From positions 1 to 5,823 of the forward strand of contig CAAGLA010000060.1 in the NCBI GenBank assembly GCA_900770655.1: a DNA stretch of 5,823 bases, read 5' to 3'. The translations under genes and the position numbers were made by a program. How positions within the stretch are numbered: the stretch's first letter is position 1; every line of letters begins with the position of its first letter. The DNA is from Bacteroidaceae bacterium. Its GTDB lineage: Bacteria > Bacteroidota > Bacteroidia > Bacteroidales > Bacteroidaceae. Of the stretch, positions 1 through 5,699 are shown piece after piece. The notes beneath the pieces were generated by a model, which saw only the letters and a list, made by a program, of their open reading frames with translations, made no database searches and was not told the DNA's origin.

Positions 1-524
1 ATATCGTATGCAGGAATCTTTATCTGTGCGTATGAGCCGGGAACGAAGTCCATATGCTCGCCCGGAGGCAATGCAACGATAAACTCCTTGATGAAGGTTG
101 CGACGTTCTTGTTCGATATAACCTCGCATTCCCACTCCTTGACGCCCATAACCGATTCGGGCACCTTTATCTCCATATCGTTCTTGCACTTTACTTGGCA
201 ACCAAGACGCCAATGTGCCTGCTGCTCCTTGCGTGTAAAGTGGCTGGTCTCCGAAGGCAATATCTCGCCACCACCCTCTGTCACCTGCAACTTACACTGG
301 CCGCAAGAACCCTTACCGCCACAAGCCGAAGGAAGGAATATGCCATTCTCGGCCAATGTTCCGAGGAGCGCGCCACCGGCTGCCACCTCTACCTCTTTTT
401 CACCGTTTATCTTAACCTTGATATTTCCACCGGGAAGCAAGAAACGCTTTGCCAGCAGAAGTATAATCACCAATGTGATTATCACTGCAAGGAAAACTAC
501 TATACTTGAAATTATCAAATCCAT
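1..524 (-). CDS. nqrF: Na+-NQR subunit F, N-terminal part (cut by window edge)
   Basis: NqrF is the NADH-oxidising entry subunit of Na+-NQR, carrying FAD and a 2Fe-2S centre on the cytoplasmic side. The visible 174 codons give an N-terminal membrane helix (residues about 3-25, rich in I, V and L), then a ferredoxin-type domain (about 34-125). Its cluster ligands are C68, C74, C77 and C109 (C-x5-C-x2-C-x31-C, within SACGGKGSCGQC). After that comes the start of the flavin-binding domain (WECEVISNKNVATFIKE, then PGSYAQI, the beginning of the FAD-site strand). The NADH-binding C-terminal half lies outside the window, so whether the gene is intact cannot be told. The ATG at 524 is 14 nt after the nqrE stop and has only a weak AGGA before it; it gives the usual short N-terminus before the membrane helix. 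C113 is an additional cysteine near the cluster ligand C109. Identity is very secure. Confidence 0.96.
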   Translation of the reverse strand, partial: MDLIISSIVVFLAVIITLVIILLLAKRFLLPGGNIKVKINGEKEVEVAAGGALLGTLAENGIFLPSACGGKGSCGQCKLQVTEGGGEILPSETSHFTRKEQQAHWRLGCQVKCKNDMEIKVPESVMGVKEWECEVISNKNVATFIKEFIVALPPGEHMDFVPGSYAQIKIPAYD

Positions 525-538
525 ATTCCTAAAGTTTA

Positions 539-1147
539 TTACATTTTAATACCAGAGAAGCACATAAACGCCATTGCCATAAGACCTACAGTGATGAAGG
601 CGATACCAAGACCACGAAGAGGCTTGGGGATGTGGCAGTACTCCATTTTCTCACGCACGGCTGCAAACAGCACAATCGCTATCATCCAACCAATACCTGA
701 ACCCAAGGCGTATGCCACTGCATCCCAAATGTCACCAATATATTTAGGGTCAGTCTCAAGCAGACCTATCCTCTGCTGCATAAAGAGCGAACCACCCATA
801 ATGGCACAGTTCACGGCAATAAGAGGCAAGAATATACCCAACTGGTTATAAAGGGCGGGAGCAAAACGCTCTACTATCATTTCAACCAACTGTACTATAC
901 CTGCAATAACCGCAATGAATAGGATGAACGCAAGGAATGTGAGGCCAAGCGGGTCGAGCACTTGTGTCTGTAACAAGTAGTTCACCGGGAGTGTAATTAC
1001 CTGCACGAACACAACAGCAAAACCCAAGCCTATGGCTGTCTTTACACTTTTAGATACAGCCAAATATGAACACATACCCAAGAAAAAGGAGAATACCATA
1101 TTGTCCGCAAAAATTGAACGAACAAGTAAACTAATGAAATGTTCCAT
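539..1147 (-). CDS. nqrE: Na+-NQR subunit E, integral membrane protein
   Basis: NqrE is a polytopic membrane subunit that pairs with NqrD as a pseudo-symmetric dimer holding an iron-sulfur site in the membrane between the NqrF cluster and the NqrC flavin. The 202-residue product has the usual length and about six hydrophobic segments. Two half-repeat motifs carry the conserved cysteines: C26 in LGMCSYLAVSKSVKTA and C114 in LIAVNCAIMGGSLF; these are the expected cluster ligands (family knowledge). The N-terminus MEHFISLLVRSIFADNMVFS is the standard start. It begins 27 nt after nqrD and ends 14 nt before nqrF. There is no Shine-Dalgarno site; the sequence before the ATG is AT-rich. The Rnf homologue is RnfA, but the operon context makes this NqrE. 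Confidence 0.97.
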   Translation of the reverse strand: MEHFISLLVRSIFADNMVFSFFLGMCSYLAVSKSVKTAIGLGFAVVFVQVITLPVNYLLQTQVLDPLGLTFLAFILFIAVIAGIVQLVEMIVERFAPALYNQLGIFLPLIAVNCAIMGGSLFMQQRIGLLETDPKYIGDIWDAVAYALGSGIGWMIAIVLFAAVREKMEYCHIPKPLRGLGIAFITVGLMAMAFMCFSGIKM

Positions 1148-1174
1148 AATTATTATTCTTAACCGTATCTAAAA

Positions 1175-1798
1175 TTATTTTTCCTGTAAACTCTCGTCTT
1201 TTGCTCTCTGGTACCATATTACGCAAGCGATAAGGAAGAACGCTGCAGGTGCCAAAAGCATAAGACCGTTGTTGACATAATCTATGTGTAGCTTTTCGAA
1301 GACGGGATAGTTGAACAGTGTTCCCGAACCGAAGAGCTCGCGGAAGAATGCCACCACCACAAGTATCATTGCATAACCCAAACCGTTGCCAATACCGTCG
1401 AGGAACGAAGGCCACGGCTTGTTCTGCATTGCAAACGCCTCGAGACGGCCCATAAGGATACAGTTGGTAATGATTAGACCAATATACACCGAAAGCTGAA
1501 CGCTCACGTCGTATACAAACGCCTTAAGCACCTCACTCACCAAAGTTACAAGCGCAGCAACCACTACAAGCTGAACGATGATGCGGATGCGCATTGGGAT
1601 GGTATTGCGAATGAGAGAGATTATGACGTTGGCCATAGCCACTATAATAGTTACAGAAAGACCCATAACAATTGCAGGCTCGAGCTTGCTTGTAACAGCC
1701 AATGCCGAACATATACCGAGCACCTGAACGGTTACCGGATTCTCTTTTAAAAGAGGAGTATTGAGCGCCTCTTTATTCTTCTTTGAAAAAAGTCCCAT
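1175..1798 (-). CDS. nqrD: Na+-NQR subunit D, integral membrane protein
   Basis: NqrD is the membrane partner of NqrE; together they hold the intramembrane iron-sulfur site and form part of the route across the membrane. The 207-residue product has about six membrane segments. Cluster-ligand cysteines are at C30 (VLGICSALAVTSKLEPA) and C113 (LIITNCILMGRLEAFA), each in one half of the internal repeat. The N-terminus is a short charged cytoplasmic tail (SKKNKE) before PLLKENPVTVQVLG, typical of NqrD. Unlike its neighbours it is preceded by a strong AAGGAGG Shine-Dalgarno site, 7 nt before the ATG, which fixes the start. The gap to nqrC is 17 nt. RnfE is the Rnf counterpart; the flanking genes exclude that. 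Confidence 0.97.
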   Translation of the reverse strand: MGLFSKKNKEALNTPLLKENPVTVQVLGICSALAVTSKLEPAIVMGLSVTIIVAMANVIISLIRNTIPMRIRIIVQLVVVAALVTLVSEVLKAFVYDVSVQLSVYIGLIITNCILMGRLEAFAMQNKPWPSFLDGIGNGLGYAMILVVVAFFRELFGSGTLFNYPVFEKLHIDYVNNGLMLLAPAAFFLIACVIWYQRAKDESLQEK

Positions 1799-1805
1799 AA
1801 TTATT

Positions 1806-1812
1806 CCTCCTT
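1806..1812 (-). promoter_or_regulatory. Strong Shine-Dalgarno site of nqrD
   Basis: Read on the minus strand the bases are AAGGAGG, followed by AATAATT and the nqrD ATG, a 7-nt spacing. This nearly perfect match to the 16S rRNA tail is the only clear one in the operon; the other nqr genes have AT-rich or weak leaders, as is usual in Bacteroidota. It lies entirely in the 17-nt gap just after the nqrC stop codon, so it could support independent ribosome loading on nqrD. Confidence 0.75.
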
Positions 1813-1815
1813 TTT

Positions 1816-2652
1816 TTATTGTTGTACAACATTAGGTACAGTTACAGCAGACCCAGCAGACTTGTTAAGAAAGGCATAGTATGGAGCCAACTTCTGCTTG
1901 AGCATATCGTTCACACCGCCACAGGTTATTGTAGCGCCGGAAACACCGTCGACGTGGTATTCGGCATCGGTACTCTTCTTTTCAACAGAGAGAGAGACTG
2001 TTCCGTCGGCATTGTAGACCTTCTTGCCGGGGAAACGGCTCTGGAAATTGTCGCCTGCAATTTCAGCTCCAAGACCCGGTGTCTCACTTGCGTGAGAGAA
2101 ATATACACCGTAGATTGTGTTGCAGTCGTCGTTGAGTGCAAGATAACCCCAAATGCCACCCCACAGACCGTTACCGGTCATTGGAATAATGTACTTGGTT
2201 TCGCCGTTTACGTTTGCAACGTAAAGGGGAAGGTTGTTATCATTGATTTCGTCATTCTCAACATCGAAACCACCTTCTTTCTTAACCTGCTCACCTGCGG
2301 CATTTACAACAAGTTCGGATACAATGGTATTGTCGTACCTTTCAGCAGGGTTGGCGTCGTTCTTTATGTTGAGCGAAGCGAGTATCTGCTTTTTCTTGTC
2401 GAGCTTTACATTAGCATCTTGCTTTTCTTTGAGTGCCGAAGAGACACCTGCCAACAGAAATGCTACTATAACCACTACAACAGCCGAGTAGATGATGGCA
2501 TAGATATCGCTGTTTGTGTCAATGCCCTTTTTCTTCTCATTAACTGCCTCGAACTCCGAAGCACCGGCCTTACACAGCGGGCACACTGAAGGTGCCTCAC
2601 TGCCTTCGTGTGTGTAACCACACACCTTGCATATATATTTCTTTGTTGCCAT
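1816..2652 (-). CDS. nqrC: Na+-NQR subunit C with N-terminal rubredoxin-like domain
   Basis: NqrC carries a covalently bound FMN on the outer face of the membrane and relays electrons between the NqrD/E cluster and NqrB. This 278-residue product has three parts. Residues 1-38 are a rubrerythrin-type rubredoxin module: C8-x2-C11-G-Y, x12, C24-P-L-C27, with the typical HEGSEAPSVCPLC core. Residues 39-49 are a short linker with KKK at 40-42. Residues about 50-74 form a single membrane helix, and about 75-278 an FMN-binding domain. The FMN acceptor is T241 in DGVSGAT (235-241); HASETPGLGAEI (187-198) is another family hallmark. Ordinary NqrC begins close to the membrane helix, so the first 40 or so residues are an addition. 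The ATG at 2652 is only 6 nt after the nqrB stop, and no other Met occurs before residue 158, so the fused start is strongly favoured. KKK before the helix fits a cytoplasmic N-terminus, opposite the FMN. NqrC identity is certain; the role of the added domain is unknown. Confidence 0.96.
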   Translation of the reverse strand: MATKKYICKVCGYTHEGSEAPSVCPLCKAGASEFEAVNEKKKGIDTNSDIYAIIYSAVVVVIVAFLLAGVSSALKEKQDANVKLDKKKQILASLNIKNDANPAERYDNTIVSELVVNAAGEQVKKEGGFDVENDEINDNNLPLYVANVNGETKYIIPMTGNGLWGGIWGYLALNDDCNTIYGVYFSHASETPGLGAEIAGDNFQSRFPGKKVYNADGTVSLSVEKKSTDAEYHVDGVSGATITCGGVNDMLKQKLAPYYAFLNKSAGSAVTVPNVVQQ

Positions 2653-2658
2653 AGCCTA

Positions 2659-3840
2659 TCAGTTCTTTTTGGTTAAACGTTTTGCGCGGGCATTGATATT
2701 TGTCTGCACAACGCAGTAATCGATAAATGGAGCAACAACGTTCATAAGCAGAATTGCAAGCATCATACCTTCGGGGTAACCGGGGTTGAGAACGCGAACA
2801 ATTATTGTCATTGCACCTATACCAAAACCGTAGATGTACTTGCCTGTTTCGGTGCGGGCCGATGTAACAGGGTCGGTAGCCATAAACACAGCACCGAAGC
2901 AGAAACCGCCAAGAAGGAGGTTGTGCCACCACGGCATTGTAGAAGCGAGGTCGTCTTTGAAGACCAACAGCATTGCTATACCGCCGACAAAGACGCTCAG
3001 CATTGTCTTCCAGCTTGCAACACCTGTGTAGAGAAGGATTACAGCACCAATGGCAATGGCTATTACACTTGTCTCGCCTATTGAACCGGGCATAAAGCCA
3101 ACAAGCAAATCGCAGGTTGAAAGGGCTGCACCCGACGCGCCAAGAGGCTCAGCACCGCCGGCAACAAACTGAAGCGCTGTTGCACAGGTGTAACCGTCTA
3201 CAACGTCGTAGCCCAAACCGCAAACAGACTCTGTTGCCACCCATACTCCATCGCCAGAGATTACCGAAGGATAAGCGAAGAAGATGAATGCACGGGCTAT
3301 GAGAGCCACGTTTACAATGTTCATACCTGTACCGCCGAACACCTCTTTTGCAAAGATTACCGCAAAGGCTGTTGCAACGGCAAGTATCCACAGCGGGCAA
3401 CCTACCGGCACTATCATTGGGATGAGGATACCTGAAACAAGGAAACCTTCGTGAATCTCTTCGTTCTTCCACTGGGCTACTGTAAACTCAATGCCAAGAC
3501 CTACTATGTACGATACTGCTATTTTGGGCAGCATAACCAAAAGACCATAGAGGAACATTGAGAACCAGCCTGCTGTCTCGTATGTTCCGGCTGCAAGGGC
3601 ATTCTGTACACCAATATTGTACATACCGAAAAGCAATGCCGGCACAAGAGCTATTACAACTATCGACATAATGCGCTTGCTGTCGATAGCATCGTGTATG
3701 TTGACACCGCTCTTCGATGTGTCGTTGGGCACAAAGAGGAATGTCTCAAAACCGTCGAACAAGGAACGGAATGCGTGCAACTTGCCGCCCTCCTCGAACT
3801 TGGGTTTAATCTTATTCAAATAATTTCTCAAGAATTTCAT
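2659..3840 (-). CDS. nqrB: Na+-NQR subunit B, flavin-carrying membrane subunit
   Basis: NqrB is the large membrane subunit; it holds a covalent FMN and, in characterised enzymes, riboflavin, and takes part in Na+ passage and quinone reduction. The 393-residue product has a cytoplasmic N-terminus (about 1-56, with the family stretch GVNIHDAIDSKRIM) followed by roughly ten hydrophobic segments. Hallmarks are GFLVSGILIPMIVPVGCPLW (133-151), FGGTGMNIVNVALIARAF (168-185), FMATDPVTSARTETGK (319-334) and YPEGMMLAILLMN (355-367). The FMN site reads DGYTCAT (215-221), so T221 is the predicted attachment residue, but position 219 is Cys where the usual motif has Gly. The start lies 74 nt after nqrA with no Shine-Dalgarno site, and the stop is 6 nt from nqrC. 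Length is slightly below the roughly 410 residues of the Vibrio protein, mainly at the N-terminus. RnfD is the Rnf homologue. Confidence 0.97.
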   Translation of the reverse strand: MKFLRNYLNKIKPKFEEGGKLHAFRSLFDGFETFLFVPNDTSKSGVNIHDAIDSKRIMSIVVIALVPALLFGMYNIGVQNALAAGTYETAGWFSMFLYGLLVMLPKIAVSYIVGLGIEFTVAQWKNEEIHEGFLVSGILIPMIVPVGCPLWILAVATAFAVIFAKEVFGGTGMNIVNVALIARAFIFFAYPSVISGDGVWVATESVCGLGYDVVDGYTCATALQFVAGGAEPLGASGAALSTCDLLVGFMPGSIGETSVIAIAIGAVILLYTGVASWKTMLSVFVGGIAMLLVFKDDLASTMPWWHNLLLGGFCFGAVFMATDPVTSARTETGKYIYGFGIGAMTIIVRVLNPGYPEGMMLAILLMNVVAPFIDYCVVQTNINARAKRLTKKN

Positions 3841-3869
3841 TATAACTACTTTTTATTGCATTTGAACTG

Positions 3870-3914
3870 GGCTCGCAGATAAGGAGTCTACCCTACCGGC
3901 CGAGCCTTGCCGGT
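3870..3914 (-). promoter_or_regulatory. Possible H-type pseudoknot between nqrA and nqrB
   Basis: Directly after the nqrA stop the transcript reads ACCGGC (3914-3909), loop AAGGCTCG (3908-3901), GCCGGT (3900-3895), a 6-bp GC-rich hairpin. The loop bases GGCTCG (3906-3901) are complementary to CGAGCC further downstream (3875-3870). Together these give H-type pseudoknot geometry: loop 1 of 2 nt, no nucleotide between the stems, loop 3 of 19 nt. No T-run follows, so it is not an intrinsic terminator. The pairing is seen directly; any regulatory or stabilising role is inference. It occupies most of the 74-nt spacer, the longest gap inside the operon, and its GC-rich arms stand out from the AT-rich stretch that follows before nqrB. 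Confidence 0.4.
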
Positions 3915-5264
3915 TTAGCACATTTCGGCACGTAACTTATCGAGGCCCTCGCGAACTATACGCTGCAACTCCAGTTTTGAAGAGTCGACAAACTCGCAAA
4001 GTGCGAAATCCTCGGGAGCGACCTCGTAGATACCGAGCTGCTCCATCTTGTCGATATTGCCTGTTATGATAGCTTTAATGAGGTATTCGGGATATATATC
4101 CATTGGGAACACCTTGTCGTACTCGTTTGACATAATCATATGGCGCTCGCCACCTTTGATGCGGGCATCTATTGTGAACTTGCGCTTGGGTGTCAACCAG
4201 CTGAAATAGCTGCGGCTGGTGCTGAACATTGAGAAACGTGGCATTGCCCAGCCAAGCATTTCGTCACCGCCCATTACTTCGGGGATAACGGTAACTTCGG
4301 TAGAGAATGCACCCAAGAAACCATCTTCTGTTGTCTTTTTGCCGGTGAGAACGTTGCCGTCGATTATACGAAGCTCGTTCTTGTCGCAAAGACGGCCTTT
4401 GAGAAGGTTGGTGAGCTGAGCACCAAGAACAACCTTGCTGTACGAAGGGTTATTGACCTCGCTGCCTGCAAGAGCAACTGTACGGGTGAAATCGACCTTG
4501 CCCTTGTTAAAGAGACGGCCAATGAAGATTACCTCTTCGGCACCTATGGTCCAAACAATCTCGCCCTTGTTTACAGGAGCTGTCTTGTTTATCTGAACAC
4601 CGACATTGCCCGCAGGGTGAGGACCCTTGAAGATTGTTGTTGTAACATTCTTTGCCACAACAAGAGCAGTCGACTTTTGGCAAGCGCATATACCGAGATG
4701 AACAGGAGCAATGCGTGAAAGGGCATCGAGACCTGTCTGGAAATCGGCTTCGTTACCTTGCAGAGCAACCTCGAAGTTTACTGCAAGAGGCTTGGAATCG
4801 AATGCTGAAACATAAATGGCACGGGGTGTGTCACTTGGAGTCGCAATGACATCGTAAGGTCTTTGACGAACAAAAGCAAAGAGACCTGCCTTCAAAAGGT
4901 CGGCCTTTATTTCGTCGGCCGACAAAGAAAGGACATCCTTTGCCTTGTACTCAACAGACTCAAACTTGCCGTCTGACTCCACTACTACGCTAAGAACGCG
5001 TCTTCTCTCACCGCGGTTAACCGCAACAACCTTTCCGCTCACCGGCGAAACAAATTGCAATTCAGGAATAGACTTATCAACGAAAAGAGGGTCACCGGCC
5101 TTTACAGAGTCCTCGGGTTTTACAACAACCTTTGGAGTCACGCGTGTAAAATCGGCAGGCATCAAAGCATACAACTTTGAAGGCTCAACGGCTGTAAACT
5201 CGCCAGCAGGAGCACCTTTCAAATTGATATTCAATCCTTTAGAAATTTTTACGACTCTGTGCAT
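3915..5264 (-). CDS. nqrA: Na+-NQR subunit A
   Basis: NqrA is the peripheral cytoplasmic subunit of Na+-NQR, associated with quinone binding, and has no membrane helix. The 449-residue product matches the family length of about 446. It starts with MHRVVKISKGLNINLKGAP, followed by a barrel-sandwich region related to RnfC (about 30-100, including FVSPVSGKVVAVNRGERRRV). A central domain has KGPHPAGNVGVQINKTAPV (213-231), a strong family signature, and NNPSYSKVVLGAQLTNLL (271-288). The C-terminal part contains PRFSMFSTSRSYFSWLTP (342-359) and a helical tail. It is the first gene of the operon, with the candidate promoter just upstream. No Shine-Dalgarno site is seen before the ATG; an AT-rich leader is normal in this phylum. 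RnfC is distinguished by ferredoxin-type cysteine clusters, which are absent here. Confidence 0.97.
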   Translation of the reverse strand: MHRVVKISKGLNINLKGAPAGEFTAVEPSKLYALMPADFTRVTPKVVVKPEDSVKAGDPLFVDKSIPELQFVSPVSGKVVAVNRGERRRVLSVVVESDGKFESVEYKAKDVLSLSADEIKADLLKAGLFAFVRQRPYDVIATPSDTPRAIYVSAFDSKPLAVNFEVALQGNEADFQTGLDALSRIAPVHLGICACQKSTALVVAKNVTTTIFKGPHPAGNVGVQINKTAPVNKGEIVWTIGAEEVIFIGRLFNKGKVDFTRTVALAGSEVNNPSYSKVVLGAQLTNLLKGRLCDKNELRIIDGNVLTGKKTTEDGFLGAFSTEVTVIPEVMGGDEMLGWAMPRFSMFSTSRSYFSWLTPKRKFTIDARIKGGERHMIMSNEYDKVFPMDIYPEYLIKAIITGNIDKMEQLGIYEVAPEDFALCEFVDSSKLELQRIVREGLDKLRAEMC

Positions 5265-5297
5265 ATAAATTGAGTTACGTTAATACATTATCCGTTA

Positions 5298-5305
5298 CAA
5301 ATTTA
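5298..5305 (-). promoter_or_regulatory. Candidate Bacteroidota -7 promoter box of the nqr operon
   Basis: The minus strand reads TAAATTTG, an exact match to the TAnnTTTG -7 element used by the primary sigma factor of Bacteroidota. Transcription would start near 5290, leaving a leader of about 25-30 nt before the nqrA ATG. No clear TTTG -33 element is found at the expected 19-21 bp distance, so the assignment rests on one box and its position. It is the only exact match on this strand in the region I examined between nqrA and the right edge. Confidence 0.45.
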
Positions 5306-5332
5306 AAGAAAAATTTCTGTAATTTTATACTG

Positions 5333-5363
5333 TTATTTTAAAATAATTTAAGAAGTTCTTAAA
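5333..5363. promoter_or_regulatory. Two abutting perfect palindromes upstream of the nqr promoter
   Basis: Positions 5333-5346 read TTATTTTAAAATAA, a perfect 14-bp palindrome. Positions 5347-5363, immediately adjacent, read TTTAAGAAGTTCTTAAA, a perfect palindrome with 8-bp arms around a central G. They lie about 30-60 bp upstream of the candidate -7 box on the nqrA side, so they could be an operator for a dimeric regulator or a UP-like A/T element. On the plus strand the second palindrome is followed after one C by six T residues, so a weak plus-strand terminator is another reading. The region is very AT-rich, which raises the chance of accidental symmetry. Confidence 0.35.
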
Positions 5364-5521
5364 CTTTTTTCATAGCTCCGGCAAACAGAAAGGAACTCTT
5401 CGCCGGCAATGGGGAGTAAACAGCCTTCATACAGCACGAAAATAGCAAAAAGAGAGTTGCCGGCAACAATATTGCAGCATAAAGAAACATATAAAAACCT
5501 AAAAAGGCTGTCTCGCTACAA
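5364..5521. other. Non-coding upstream stretch with recurring CCGGCAA
   Basis: I see no convincing gene here. The heptamer CCGGCAA occurs three times on the plus strand, at 5378-5384, 5403-5409 and 5460-5466. The last copy lies in the perfect 12-bp palindrome GTTGCCGGCAAC (5456-5467). A 6-bp inverted repeat, TGTCTC (5509-5514) and GAGACA (5522-5527), marks the border with the tandem repeats. A 67-codon minus-strand open frame covers 5562-5359, but it starts inside a repeat unit and looks fortuitous. The stretch may be a dispersed intergenic element; this cannot be shown from a single copy. Confidence 0.4.
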
Positions 5522-5638
5522 GAGACAAGATTAACGGGACATTCGGCGAACGAAAGACACAAGATTACAGGAACTTTCGACTAATGAAAAGCACAAGATT
5601 ACAGGAACTTTCGACTAATGAAAAGACACAAGATTACG
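5522..5638. repeat. Tandem 34-35 bp repeats upstream of the nqr operon
   Basis: Four successive units are visible. Unit 1 (5522-5555) is diverged. Units 2 (5556-5590) and 3 (5591-5624) are identical except that unit 2 begins GACAC and unit 3 begins GCAC, a one-base indel. Unit 4 (5625-5638) stops after GACACAAGATTAC. The shared core starts ACAAGATTAC and continues AGGAACTTTCG, then ACTAATGAAAA. The near-perfect identity of units 2 and 3 implies recent duplication or slippage. Units directly abut one another with no separate spacer, so this is not a CRISPR array. Confidence 0.85.
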
Positions 5639-5699
5639 GCTCAGTAGCAAAAAGGTGTGGGTATGTTTTGTTTGTAGTGTACGCACTATACAAATAGCT
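5639..5699. other. Short unassigned intergenic stretch
   Basis: This segment lies between the tandem repeats and the open frame at the right edge. It contains a short inverted repeat, TAGTG (plus strand) then TACG then CACTA, around 5676-5689. I see no convincing promoter pair, RNA gene or coding frame in it. Confidence 0.3.

Noticed and set aside
88..549. Plus-strand open frames of about 150 codons at the left end
   Set aside because: They lie antisense to nqrF, whose translation shows clear ferredoxin motifs; their own products show no recognisable features.
1819..2589. 256-codon plus-strand open frame opposite nqrC
   Set aside because: It is a shadow of the nqrC coding strand; the product lacks domain features, while the minus strand encodes complete NqrC with its SGAT flavin motif.
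2520..2652. The rubredoxin stretch as an upstream leader, with NqrC starting at a later codon
   Set aside because: The frame is continuous, there is no Met before residue 158 other than the first, and the ATG at 2652 is just 6 nt from the nqrB stop, as expected in a tight operon. A rare non-ATG internal start cannot be fully excluded.
3895..3914. Intrinsic terminator between nqrA and nqrB
   Set aside because: The 6-bp GC-rich hairpin is followed by AGGGTAGACT rather than a T-run, and nqrB directly downstream has no promoter that I can see, so transcription most likely continues.
1..5264. The operon could encode an Rnf complex rather than Na+-NQR
   Set aside because: NqrA is full length without RnfC-type ferredoxin cysteine clusters, gene order is A-B-C-D-E-F, and the last gene has the NqrF-type 2Fe-2S domain leading into a flavin domain; no RnfB is present.
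5359..5562. 67-codon minus-strand open frame with hydrophobic content (MCLSFAECPVNL start)
   Set aside because: Its ATG lies inside a tandem repeat unit, no ribosome-binding site or promoter is evident, and it overlaps the palindrome next to the nqr promoter; it looks like a chance frame across intergenic repeats.
5522..5638. CRISPR array
   Set aside because: The units abut directly with no unique spacers, only three and a half copies are present, and no cas genes are seen.
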